Shown here: positions 24,887 to 32,377 of the stretch, piece after piece
Layout of the letters: each line of letters starts with the position of its first letter
Numbering within the stretch: position 1 is the stretch's first letter
Assembly: GCF_003122385.1 (NCBI RefSeq)
Contig: NZ_CP029255.1
Coordinates: 3,286,001 to 3,350,000, forward strand
Source: Flavobacterium crocinum
Lineage (GTDB): Bacteria; Bacteroidota; Bacteroidia; Flavobacteriales; Flavobacteriaceae
Length of the DNA: 64,000 nt
Direction of reading: 5' to 3'
Program-made: the position numbers and the translations under genes
The notes under the pieces: generated by a model
Seen by the model: the letters and a program-made list of their open reading frames with translations, nothing else
Database searches by the model: none
What the model was told of the DNA's origin: nothing

Positions 24887-24924
24887 GATTCGCTATCGCG
24901 AAGACGCGGATTAAGACGGATTTT
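24887..24924. repeat. Left 38-bp inverted repeat of the GxxExxY unit
   Basis: Begins GATTCGCTATCGCGAAGACG. It starts 21 bases after the proB stop and matches the right arm with a single A/G difference. Confidence 0.9.
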
Positions 24925-24965
24925 ATATTTAGTTTTAAAATTTATGTAGTATATTTCATTCAAAT

Positions 24966-25355
24966 ATGTTTTTTATGAAATTATTACATCAAGAGTTAAC
25001 CGAAGTAATTATCAAAACTTTTTATGAAGTTTATAATGAGTTGGGATATGGATTTTTAGAAAGAGTTTATCAAAATTCATTGTATTTAGAATTAAAGAAT
25101 AAAGGACTTAATGTTGAAGCGCAGAAGAAAATCGTTGTTTATTATAAAGGAATTAAAGTTGGCGAATATTATGCAGATTTAGTAGTAGAAGATTTAATTA
25201 TATTAGAATTAAAAGCAGCTGATTGTATAGTAGCAGAATTTGAAAATCAAATTTTAAACTATTTGCGTGGTACGGATTGTGAAGTAGGTTTACTTCTAAA
25301 TTTTGGAACAAAACCAGAATTTCGAAGAAAGATTTTGAAAACAGCAAAAAAGTAA
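24966..25355 (+). CDS. GxxExxY protein (PD-(D/E)XK nuclease superfamily)
   Basis: The 129 residues carry the eponymous motif G29-F-L-E32-R-V-Y35 and a nuclease-like site, Asp71 with E81-L-K83 (ADLVVEDLIILELKA). The family (TIGR04256 / Pfam PDDEXK_3 as I recall) is predicted nuclease-like, without known function, and often multi-copy in Bacteroidetes. An alternative start is ATG at 24975. It has its own flanking inverted repeats and its orientation follows the cluster. Whether it is active, or cuts its own repeats, is unknown. Confidence 0.85.
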   Translation: MFFMKLLHQELTEVIIKTFYEVYNELGYGFLERVYQNSLYLELKNKGLNVEAQKKIVVYYKGIKVGEYYADLVVEDLIILELKAADCIVAEFENQILNYLRGTDCEVGLLLNFGTKPEFRRKILKTAKK

Positions 25356-25363
25356 GAATATAA

Positions 25364-25401
25364 AAAATCCGTCTCAATCCGCGTCTTCGCGATAGCGAAT
25401 C
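25364..25401. repeat. Right 38-bp inverted repeat of the GxxExxY unit
   Basis: Ends CTTCGCGATAGCGAATC. It starts 9 bases after the gene's stop codon. Confidence 0.9.
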
Positions 25402-25462
25402 AGTATAATCAGCGTATAATTTTAGACATCACAAAATAAAAATAAAAACAAAGGCAAAACAA

Positions 25463-26416
25463 ATGAACTATATCTCAATAAAAGAAATCAACTCATTATC
25501 AAAATGGGTAAAACAAGCGATTAAAATCAAAAAGAATCCGCTTAAAAATCAAAGTTTAGGAAAAAATAAAACTCTTGGAATGTTATTCTTCAATCCAAGT
25601 TTAAGAACGCGTTTGAGTACTCAAAAAGCGGCAATGAACTTAGGAATGAACGTTATGGTAATGAATTTTACTAACGAAGGATGGACATTAGAATTCGAAG
25701 ATGGAGCTGTAATGAATTCCGGTGCTTCAGAACACATCAAAGAAGCAGCAGAAGTGGTTTCGCAATACTGTGATATCATTGCAATTCGTGCTTTTGCAGG
25801 TTTGGTTGATAAAGAAAAAGATTATCAGGAAACTGTAATTTCAGGATTTTTGAAATATGCTACAGTGCCAATTGTAAACATGGAAAGTGCTATTCGTCAC
25901 CCATTACAGTCGTTGGCAGATGCAATTACAATGGAAGAATTCAAACCTAGACACAAAAACAAACCAAAAGTAGTTCTTTCGTGGGCGCCGCATCCAAAAG
26001 CATTGCCACAGGCAGTTGCCAATTCATTCGTAGAAATGATGCAGATGCAAAAAGATATGGATTTTGTAATTACACATCCAGAAGGTTATGAGCTTAGCCC
26101 AGAAATCACAAAAGACTGCACAATCGAATACAACCAAGATAAGGCTTTTGAAAATGCTGATTTCGTTTATGTAAAAAACTGGAGTAATTTCAACGATTAC
26201 GGAAAAGTAACCAATAGTGATCCAAATTGGACAGTTACAGCCGAAAAAATGGCTTTAACCAACAACGGAAAATTCATGCACTGTCTTCCGGTTCGTCGTA
26301 ACGTAATTGTAAGCGACGAAGTCCTAGACGGAGAAAATTCAATCGTAATCGAACAAGCGAATAATAGAACGTATTCAGCACAATTAGTTTTACAAAAGAT
26401 TTTGAAGAAATTGTAA
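25463..26416 (+). CDS. argF': N-acyl-L-ornithine carbamoyltransferase (ArgF'-type)
   Basis: The enzyme carbamoylates an N-acyl-ornithine (acetyl or succinyl) rather than free ornithine. The 317 residues contain FFNPSLRTRLSTQKAA (carbamoyl phosphate site), HPLQSLADAITMEEF, SWAPHPKALPQAVANSF and MHCLPVRRNV, all characteristic of the acetylornithine/succinylornithine branch. In B. fragilis the acyl-selecting residue is Pro90, in Xanthomonas it is Glu92; by my recollected alignment this protein has Ser89 there (GASEH). The acyl group is therefore unclear. Confidence 0.88.
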   Translation: MNYISIKEINSLSKWVKQAIKIKKNPLKNQSLGKNKTLGMLFFNPSLRTRLSTQKAAMNLGMNVMVMNFTNEGWTLEFEDGAVMNSGASEHIKEAAEVVSQYCDIIAIRAFAGLVDKEKDYQETVISGFLKYATVPIVNMESAIRHPLQSLADAITMEEFKPRHKNKPKVVLSWAPHPKALPQAVANSFVEMMQMQKDMDFVITHPEGYELSPEITKDCTIEYNQDKAFENADFVYVKNWSNFNDYGKVTNSDPNWTVTAEKMALTNNGKFMHCLPVRRNVIVSDEVLDGENSIVIEQANNRTYSAQLVLQKILKKL

Positions 26417-26422
26417 ATTAAA

Positions 26423-26510
26423 GTGACAAAGACACAAAGTTGCAAAGTGACAGAGGCTTAAACCTTGTAAAAAAACTTTGCAACTTTGTCACTTTGTCTC
26501 TCTGAACCTT
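26423..26510. repeat. Inverted octad arrays between argF' and argB
   Basis: Left array 26423-26462: GTGACAAA, GACACAAA, GTTGCAAA, GTGACAGA and GGCTTAAA. Right array 26475-26506: ACTTTGCA, ACTTTGTC, ACTTTGTC and TCTCTGAA. Reading the right arm in reverse complement gives nearly the left arm, so the transcript would form a long imperfect hairpin. Confidence 0.8.
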
Positions 26511-26517
26511 AAAGATA

Positions 26518-27291
26518 ATGAACGTATCAGTAATCAAAATAGGTGGAAACATCATCGACAATCCGGCAGAATTAGAACAATTCTTAACCGATTTTTCTAA
26601 AATAGAAGGCTATAAAGTTTTAGTTCACGGAGGTGGAAAATCGGCTACAAAAATGGCGCAGAGTATTGGTTTAGTTCCGCAAATGATTGACGGACGTCGA
26701 ATTACAGATGCTCCAATGCTTGATGTTGTTGTGATGATTTACGCAGGTCAAATCAACAAACATATTGTAGCGCAGTTACAGGCTAAAGATAATAATGCCA
26801 TTGGTTTTTCTGGTGCTGACGGAAATTTGATTCAGTCCACAAAAAGAAACCACCCAACAATCGATTACGGATTTGTAGGCGACGTAAAACAAGTAAACAC
26901 GAAGTTGCTAGCTACTTTGTTAGAAGCTGGAGTTGTTCCTGTTTTCTGTGCCATCACACACGATAAAAACGGACAATTGTTAAACACTAACGCTGATACA
27001 ATTGCAAGTGAACTATCAATTGCTTTATCTGAAGTTTTTGATGTTACGTTGACATATTGTTTTGAAAAACAAGGCGTTTTACAAGATTCTGAAGACGATT
27101 CATCTGTAATTACTGAAATCAATGAAGTTTTATATCATAAACTAAAAGAAGAAAAAGTAATCCATTCCGGAATGATTCCAAAATTGGATAACTGTTTCAA
27201 TAGTTTGTCAAGAGGCGTGCAGAAAATCAAAATTGGACATCACAAAATGCTCCAAAATTCAGATATTCCGCATACAACGATTACGTTGTAA
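26518..27291 (+). CDS. argB: Acetylglutamate (N-acylglutamate) kinase
   Basis: The 257-residue amino-acid-kinase protein has VIKIGGNIIDNPAELEQF, VHGGGKSATKMAQSIG, then GDVKQVNTKLLATLLEAGVV and IPKLDNCFNSLSRGVQKI. It phosphorylates N-acylglutamate. Length is close to short E. coli-type enzymes, lacking the N-terminal arginine-sensing helix found in feedback-inhibited forms, so control may lie elsewhere, for example in the leader. Confidence 0.95.
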   Translation: MNVSVIKIGGNIIDNPAELEQFLTDFSKIEGYKVLVHGGGKSATKMAQSIGLVPQMIDGRRITDAPMLDVVVMIYAGQINKHIVAQLQAKDNNAIGFSGADGNLIQSTKRNHPTIDYGFVGDVKQVNTKLLATLLEAGVVPVFCAITHDKNGQLLNTNADTIASELSIALSEVFDVTLTYCFEKQGVLQDSEDDSSVITEINEVLYHKLKEEKVIHSGMIPKLDNCFNSLSRGVQKIKIGHHKMLQNSDIPHTTITL

Positions 27292-27298
27292 AGATATA

Positions 27299-27428
27299 GC
27301 CACGAATTGGCACTAATTTTTTTCTGTTTAAAAAAGAGAAAATAATTTTTAAAATACATGAAAAAGTTCATTTTGATTTTTAATCTCTAACAAAAAGATA
27401 ATTTGTGAAAATTCGTGTAATTAGTGGC
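27299..27428. repeat. CACGAATT-family inverted repeat between argB and argE
   Basis: GCCACGAATTGGCACTAATT at the left and AATTCGTGTAATTAGTGGC at the right are partly complementary across about 90 bp of A/T-rich DNA. The 281-bp gap holds no gene that I can see. Confidence 0.65.
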
Positions 27429-27436
27429 AAAAAAAC

Positions 27437-27452
27437 AGCACTGCGCAGTGCT
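27437..27452. terminator. Terminator-like palindrome in the argB-argE gap
   Basis: AGCACTGCGCAGTGCT is a perfect 16-bp palindrome with an A-run before it and TTTT after it. If active it would stop transcription between argB and argE. Confidence 0.4.
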
Positions 27453-27532
27453 TTTAAATATTAATTTAAGAAATTTGCGCAAATTAAAAATGTCGCATAT
27501 TATTTTAATTAAGAAAGTTAAAGCTTAAAAAA

Positions 27533-27564
27533 ACTTAGCGACTTAGCGCCTTTGTGGCAAGAGC
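27533..27564. repeat. Octad word repeat upstream of argE
   Basis: Four abutting units: ACTTAGCG, ACTTAGCG, CCTTTGTG and GCAAGAGC, ending 9 bases before the argE ATG. Confidence 0.65.
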
Positions 27565-27572
27565 ACAACAAA

Positions 27573-28643
27573 ATGAAAAATATAGATACGCTTACCCAAG
27601 AAGCAATTAGTTTATTAAAAAGCCTAATCGAAACCCCTTCATTTTCAAGTGAAGAAGATCAGACGGCTCTTTTAATCGAAAATTGGTTCAATCAGAATGA
27701 AATTCCATTCAAGAGAGAAAATAACAATGTGTGGGCTTTCAACAAATATTTCGACGAAAACAAACCAACACTTTTATTAAATTCACATCATGATACGGTT
27801 CGACCAAATCAGGCGTACACCAACGATCCGTTCAAAGCGATTGAAAAAGACGGAAAACTATTCGGTTTAGGAAGCAATGATGCAGGAGGCTGTTTAGTTT
27901 CGTTACTGGCAACTTTTGTACATTTCTACGAACATCAAAACCTTTCTCACAATATTGTAATCGTGGCTTCTGCTGAAGAAGAAAGCAGTGGAAAAAATGG
28001 TCTAAATAGCGTTTTAAAAAGCTTACCAGAACTAGATTGTGCCATTGTTGGAGAACCAACTTTAATGCAATTAGCAGTTGCAGAAAAAGGTCTTTTAGTT
28101 TTAGATGTAAAAGTAAAAGGAACGGCAAGCCACGCCGCACATCAAAACGACGACAATGCATTATACAAATCAATTCCGGTAATGGAATGGTTTAAAAACT
28201 ATAAATTCGACAAAATCTCAGACGTTTTAGGACCTGTAAAAATGACCGTGACGCAGATTAATGCAGGAAAACAACATAATGTTGTGCCATCAGAATGTGA
28301 TTTGGTTGTGGATATTCGTGTAACAGACCGTTACACAAATGCTGAAATTTTAGAAGTGGTTAAAGCAAATGTAAATGCCGAAGTAACACCAAGATCAATG
28401 CATTTAAATGCATCATCAATTCCAATTGAGCACGGTTTGGTTCAGGCCGGAATTGCTTTGGGAAGAACAACATATGGTTCGCCAACACTTTCAGATCAAT
28501 CCGTTTTAAGCTGTCAGTCTTTGAAATTAGGACCAGGAGAAACATTACGTTCGCATTCAGCCGATGAATTTATTTTTGTAAATGAAATTGTAGAAGGGGT
28601 CGATTTGTATATCAAAATACTAACCGATTTCTTTAAATTATAA
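27573..28643 (+). CDS. argE: M20-family deacylase (N-acyl-citrulline/ornithine deacylase)
   Basis: The ATG at 27573 is chosen over an in-frame TTG at 27552 that falls in a repeat. The 356 residues show NSHHDTVRP, GSNDAGGCLVSLLA, the catalytic Glu in ASAEEESSGKNGL, and VGEPTLMQLAVAEKG, as in M20 metallopeptidases that bind two zinc ions. In a pathway with ArgF' the substrate should be N-acyl-citrulline rather than N-acetylornithine. Confidence 0.9.
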   Translation: MKNIDTLTQEAISLLKSLIETPSFSSEEDQTALLIENWFNQNEIPFKRENNNVWAFNKYFDENKPTLLLNSHHDTVRPNQAYTNDPFKAIEKDGKLFGLGSNDAGGCLVSLLATFVHFYEHQNLSHNIVIVASAEEESSGKNGLNSVLKSLPELDCAIVGEPTLMQLAVAEKGLLVLDVKVKGTASHAAHQNDDNALYKSIPVMEWFKNYKFDKISDVLGPVKMTVTQINAGKQHNVVPSECDLVVDIRVTDRYTNAEILEVVKANVNAEVTPRSMHLNASSIPIEHGLVQAGIALGRTTYGSPTLSDQSVLSCQSLKLGPGETLRSHSADEFIFVNEIVEGVDLYIKILTDFFKL

Positions 28644-28656
28644 TAATATCGAAGAC

Positions 28657-28689
28657 AAACCTAACAGGTTTTTAAAACCTGTTAGGTTT
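28657..28689. repeat. Palindromic intergenic repeat, family A copy 3 (single arm)
   Basis: A 33-bp near-perfect palindrome, ACCTAACAGG...CCTGTTAGGT. It is like one arm of 22605-22697 without a second arm. It fills most of the 67-bp argE-argH gap. Confidence 0.8.
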
Positions 28690-28710
28690 CTTCCGAAATA
28701 TAAACGACCT

Positions 28711-29991
28711 ATGAAACTTTGGGAAAAAGGAATACCAACAGATAAACAAATTGAACAATTCACAGTAGGAAACGATCGTGAACTGGATTTAGTTTTGGCA
28801 AAATATGACGCTTTAGGTTCAATTGCACACGCCAAAATGTTAGGGCAAATTGGCTTATTAACTTCAGAAGAAACAACATCTTTAGTTGATGCTTTAAACG
28901 AAATTATTGCTGATATTGTAGTAGGTAATTTTGAAATCGAAGACAGTTTTGAAGACGTGCATTCTAAAATCGAATATCTTCTAACCGTAAAACTAGGTGA
29001 TGCAGGAAAGAAAATCCACACGGCTCGTTCTCGTAACGATCAGGTTTTAGTAGATGTAAATTTATATCTTAAAGACGTTGTAAAAGAGTTAAAAGAACAA
29101 GTAAAAACACTTTTTGACTTAATGATGGAATCGGCAGAAAAACACCAAAACGTTTTATTGCCTGGTTATACACATTTGCAAATCGCGATGCCGTCTTCTT
29201 TCGGAATGTGGTTTTCTGCTTATGCCGAAACTTTGATTGATGACATTACTATGCTGAATGCGGCCTTGAAAATTGTAGATCAAAATCCGTTAGGTTCTGC
29301 TGCAGGTTACGGAAGCTCTTTTCCTATTAACAGGACATTTACAACACAAGAATTAGGTTTTGAAACTTTAAAATACAATTCGGTTGCAGCTCAAATGAGC
29401 CGTGGTAAATCAGAGAAAACAGTTGCTTTTGCAATGAGTAGTGTTGCAGCCACGTTAGCTAAATTTTCAATGGATGTCTGTTTATATATGAGTCAGAATT
29501 TCGATTTTATTGGTCTTCCTGCGCATCTTACAACAGGTTCAAGCATTATGCCTCATAAAAAAAATCCGGATGTTTTTGAGTTAATCAGAGGGAAATGCAA
29601 CAAGATTCAGGCGCTTCCATACGAAATCACTTTAATTACAAATAATCTTCCAAGCGGTTATCACAGAGATTTACAGCTTTTAAAAGAAGGTTTGTTTCCG
29701 GCGATTCAAACTTTAAAATCTTGTTTAGATATTGCAATTTTCTCAATAAAAGATATTACGGTAAAAGATCATATTTTAGAAGATAAAAAATACGATTATT
29801 TGTTTACTGTAGATACTTTAAACGAAATGGTTGTGGCAGGAATGCCGTTTAGAGACGCTTACAAAGCTGTTGCCGAACAATTAGAAGCGGGAACGTATAA
29901 GTCTCCAAAAGAAACCAAACACACGCACGAAGGCAGTATTAATAATTTATGCTTAGATGCAATAAAAGATAAAATGAAAGCTGCTTTTTAA
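28711..29991 (+). CDS. argH: Argininosuccinate lyase
   Basis: ArgH cleaves argininosuccinate to arginine and fumarate. The 426 residues carry KIHTARSRNDQVLVD, GYTHLQIAMPSSFG and the signature GSSIMPHKKNPDVFELIRGK. Last gene of the cluster; a terminator follows. Confidence 0.96.
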   Translation: MKLWEKGIPTDKQIEQFTVGNDRELDLVLAKYDALGSIAHAKMLGQIGLLTSEETTSLVDALNEIIADIVVGNFEIEDSFEDVHSKIEYLLTVKLGDAGKKIHTARSRNDQVLVDVNLYLKDVVKELKEQVKTLFDLMMESAEKHQNVLLPGYTHLQIAMPSSFGMWFSAYAETLIDDITMLNAALKIVDQNPLGSAAGYGSSFPINRTFTTQELGFETLKYNSVAAQMSRGKSEKTVAFAMSSVAATLAKFSMDVCLYMSQNFDFIGLPAHLTTGSSIMPHKKNPDVFELIRGKCNKIQALPYEITLITNNLPSGYHRDLQLLKEGLFPAIQTLKSCLDIAIFSIKDITVKDHILEDKKYDYLFTVDTLNEMVVAGMPFRDAYKAVAEQLEAGTYKSPKETKHTHEGSINNLCLDAIKDKMKAAF

Positions 29992-30007
29992 GCTTTTTCC
30001 AAAAAAG

Positions 30008-30044
30008 AAAAACCGATTTGTAATTCAACAAATCGGTTTTTTTT
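30008..30044 (+). terminator. Terminator of the arg/pro cluster
   Basis: AACCGATTTGT / ACAAATCGGTT with an AATTCA loop, then T8. It lies between the convergent argH and pectate lyase genes and can serve both. Confidence 0.85.
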
Positions 30045-30063
30045 ATATGTTTTTAATCCTTAA

Positions 30064-31116
30064 TTAGCTTTTGTTACTGCAGTTTGTAGATACTATACCA
30101 CTAGAACTTACTTGTAATGTTGCTCCGGCACCGCAAGATGTATTAGAAACAAATTCCTCCACTTTTCCTAAAGGAATTACAGAATAGATATAAGAAGGTT
30201 TACTTACTTTTATTCCAAAATCCATTGGCTCTTTACGACAATGATCAAATACAATTCCAACTGTACCACCGTCTGTACTTATGTAATCTTTAAAGACTTT
30301 TTCAACGTTAGCAAAATCACTTCCTTCAACATAACAAGTTGAATTTTTGGTTCCACCGCCTAATCCAATAGCCACAGAACCAGATTCTGATGTTTTGTAT
30401 AGACAGTTTAAAATATGAATTTCTGCATTTCTAACGCGCGGCATTCTTTGTCTGCATCCCTGTGCCCAATAACAGTTTTTGAAAGTGATGCTGTAATGAC
30501 CATCAGAAGGTGCATCAGTCTTGGAAGATCCAACTAAGTTTGAAAATCTGTGATCGTCAGCTCCGCCAGTTCCTCCGGCTTTAGGTGTTTTGAGATAAGT
30601 AAACTTGCACCAGGAAATCGTAACATTATCTGCAGCTCCTTTGTTATCAAAATTGCCGTCCATTCCATCTTGAAATTCGCAATGATCTACCCAGATATTT
30701 GTAGCTTCCGAAGTTAAATTATCGTGTCCGTCAACGTCATATGAACCGGGGCCTTCAAAGATCAAATTTCGAATGATGATGTTATTTGAGCCAGATTTTA
30801 GATTTAAAATTCCTGAATTCGAAGCAGTTTGATCAAGATTAACCAATCTGGCACCCGGAAGCCCAATTATTGTTTTGTCATTGATTGCTAAACTAGTATA
30901 GGAGCAGTTTATAGTTCCGGAAACTAAAATTACCTGTGGCGTTTTAAGTTTCAGTTTTGCTGTTAAATCTGCGAGAGTTGAGACTGTTACCGGAACAGCA
31001 TTTCCTCCGCCGGTAGCAGAAGCCCCAAATCCTTCCGAAGAGCTCATAAAATAATTTTGAGCAAAAAGAAAAGAACATGGAATAAGAAGTGCTAATAAAA
31101 TAAGCTTTGTTTTCAT
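30064..31116 (-). CDS. Secreted pectate lyase-like protein (polysaccharide lyase family 1)
   Basis: A signal peptide (KTKLILLALLIPCSFLFAQ) precedes a right-handed beta-helix. Motifs include NIIIRNLIFEGPG, TNIWVDHCEF (vWiDH of family 1 lyases), ADNVTISWCKF and the CRQRMPRVR segment containing the catalytic-arginine region. Such enzymes cleave polygalacturonate by beta-elimination using Ca2+. The 350 residues have no obvious T9SS domain; no pectin-utilisation genes are adjacent, so it is isolated here. Confidence 0.9.
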   Translation of the reverse strand: MKTKLILLALLIPCSFLFAQNYFMSSSEGFGASATGGGNAVPVTVSTLADLTAKLKLKTPQVILVSGTINCSYTSLAINDKTIIGLPGARLVNLDQTASNSGILNLKSGSNNIIIRNLIFEGPGSYDVDGHDNLTSEATNIWVDHCEFQDGMDGNFDNKGAADNVTISWCKFTYLKTPKAGGTGGADDHRFSNLVGSSKTDAPSDGHYSITFKNCYWAQGCRQRMPRVRNAEIHILNCLYKTSESGSVAIGLGGGTKNSTCYVEGSDFANVEKVFKDYISTDGGTVGIVFDHCRKEPMDFGIKVSKPSYIYSVIPLGKVEEFVSNTSCGAGATLQVSSSGIVSTNCSNKS

Positions 31117-31159
31117 TTGTGGTTTTTGTGTGGCTTAATAGTTAATGTAATCGATTGCA

Positions 31160-31167
31160 CAAATGTA
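31160..31167 (-). promoter_or_regulatory. -7 box of the pectate lyase gene
   Basis: The minus strand reads TACATTTG 43 bases upstream of the ATG. The 262-bp gap up to 31378 is otherwise A/T-rich without a convincing gene. Confidence 0.5.
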
Positions 31168-31378
31168 AAAGTTTCAGATTAATTTCAAATTAATTTATCA
31201 ATTTTTTATGTTTTAAAGTTTTGATTATAAGAATTATAAGTGTTGTTTTTACACTATTTAAAAGCTTTTTTTTGAGAAAATAAAATGAAACAAACAAATA
31301 CAGTAGTTGAATCTGATGGATTAAAAGAGAAAATTCATACTAAATACATATATTTGAATATAAGTTTAAATTAATCAA

Positions 31379-32377
31379 ATGAAGAAATTTAATGAGCAGG
31401 CGACTGCAGACCTATTTGAAAAAGGTTTGATTACAGAAAATCAGTTTGAAGAAGTTAAAGCATATCGAAGTTTGAATATCTTTTCAGTAAACGCAGAATT
31501 AAAACTGTTTCTTTATCTATCGGTTATATTGTTTACTTCAGGAATCGGAATTTTGATTTATGAAAATATTGATTCTATCGGACATATTGCAATTCTCTCA
31601 CTTCTTTTAATTGTAACTGTAGTTTGTTTTTTCTATTGTTTTAAAAACTCAAATGGCTTTCAGAAAACCGAAACACAATTTGATCATCCTGTTTTAGAAT
31701 ATCTGGTTTTGCTGGCTAATATTTTGACATGCATTTTTATTGGTTATCTACAATTTCAATACAAACCTTTTGGAGAACATTACGGATTGGCAACATTGGT
31801 GCCCACAATAGTAAGTTTCTTTTGCGCTTATTATTTTGATAATAGAAGCGTGCTAACTATTGCTGTTACCGGTTTAGCGGCTTATATAGGACTTTCTGTT
31901 ACGCCTCAGGATTTATTAAACAACAATGATTTTTATGCTAGTGAGAGTTTGAGCTATTCTGCTGTTGTGCTAGGGATCTTATTGATATTGTGGACAATCT
32001 ACAGTAATCGAATTGTATTAAAAACACATTTCAGTTTAATCTTCCTGACTTTTGCCTTGCATATTATCAGTATCGCATCGATCAGTAATTTATTAAATCA
32101 TTATAATTTAATCTGGCTGGTTTTTGCTGTTGTTTTAGCAGGATCTACTTTTTACTTTTATAAAATTAGTTATGAATTGAAAGCAATGTCTCTATATGTT
32201 TTTATGATTGTTTACGGTTATATCGGAGCAAATATAGTTTTGTTCAGACTTTTTGAAAATGTTGATTTCTCTGATATTTGGGAATTGTTTTTTTTCTTAT
32301 TGCCGGCTTATTTTATAGGCTCCATTGTAATGTTCATTAAATTAATTAAAAATTTTCATAAAGAAATAGCAGAATGA
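31379..32377 (+). CDS. DUF2157-like multi-spanning membrane protein
   Basis: The 332 residues start with an amphipathic segment KKFNEQATADLFEKGLITEN, typical of DUF2157 proteins, and then about 9 hydrophobic helices. The next gene starts inside its stop codon (ATGA overlap). Function unknown; the pair is probably a two-gene membrane unit. Confidence 0.75.
   Translation: MKKFNEQATADLFEKGLITENQFEEVKAYRSLNIFSVNAELKLFLYLSVILFTSGIGILIYENIDSIGHIAILSLLLIVTVVCFFYCFKNSNGFQKTETQFDHPVLEYLVLLANILTCIFIGYLQFQYKPFGEHYGLATLVPTIVSFFCAYYFDNRSVLTIAVTGLAAYIGLSVTPQDLLNNNDFYASESLSYSAVVLGILLILWTIYSNRIVLKTHFSLIFLTFALHIISIASISNLLNHYNLIWLVFAVVLAGSTFYFYKISYELKAMSLYVFMIVYGYIGANIVLFRLFENVDFSDIWELFFFLLPAYFIGSIVMFIKLIKNFHKEIAE

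Larger units (their letters stand above)
24871..25412. mobile_element. GxxExxY gene flanked by 38-bp inverted repeats (candidate repeat-bounded unit)
   Basis: Arms at 24887-24924 and 25364-25401 are inverted copies with one mismatch in 38 bases. Each contains a hairpin TTCGC-TATC-GCGAA and ACGCGGAT/ACGGAT words 11 bp apart. The PD-(D/E)XK-like gene between them is the only gene enclosed. It interrupts the proB-argF' order. No target duplication is visible, so mobility is inferred only from symmetry. A related solo copy is at 51609-51656. Confidence 0.5.

Noticed and set aside
24871..25412. An insertion sequence with target-site duplication
   Set aside because: No transposase and no direct repeat at the outer ends; kept only as a candidate repeat-bounded unit.
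25463..26416. Ordinary ornithine carbamoyltransferase (argF/argI)
   Set aside because: The carbamoyl-phosphate and HCLP-region motifs follow the N-acyl-ornithine subfamily pattern instead.
31285..31374. 29-codon ORF in the pectate lyase/DUF2157 gap
   Set aside because: Short, with no motif or hydrophobic pattern, and no promoter box nearby.
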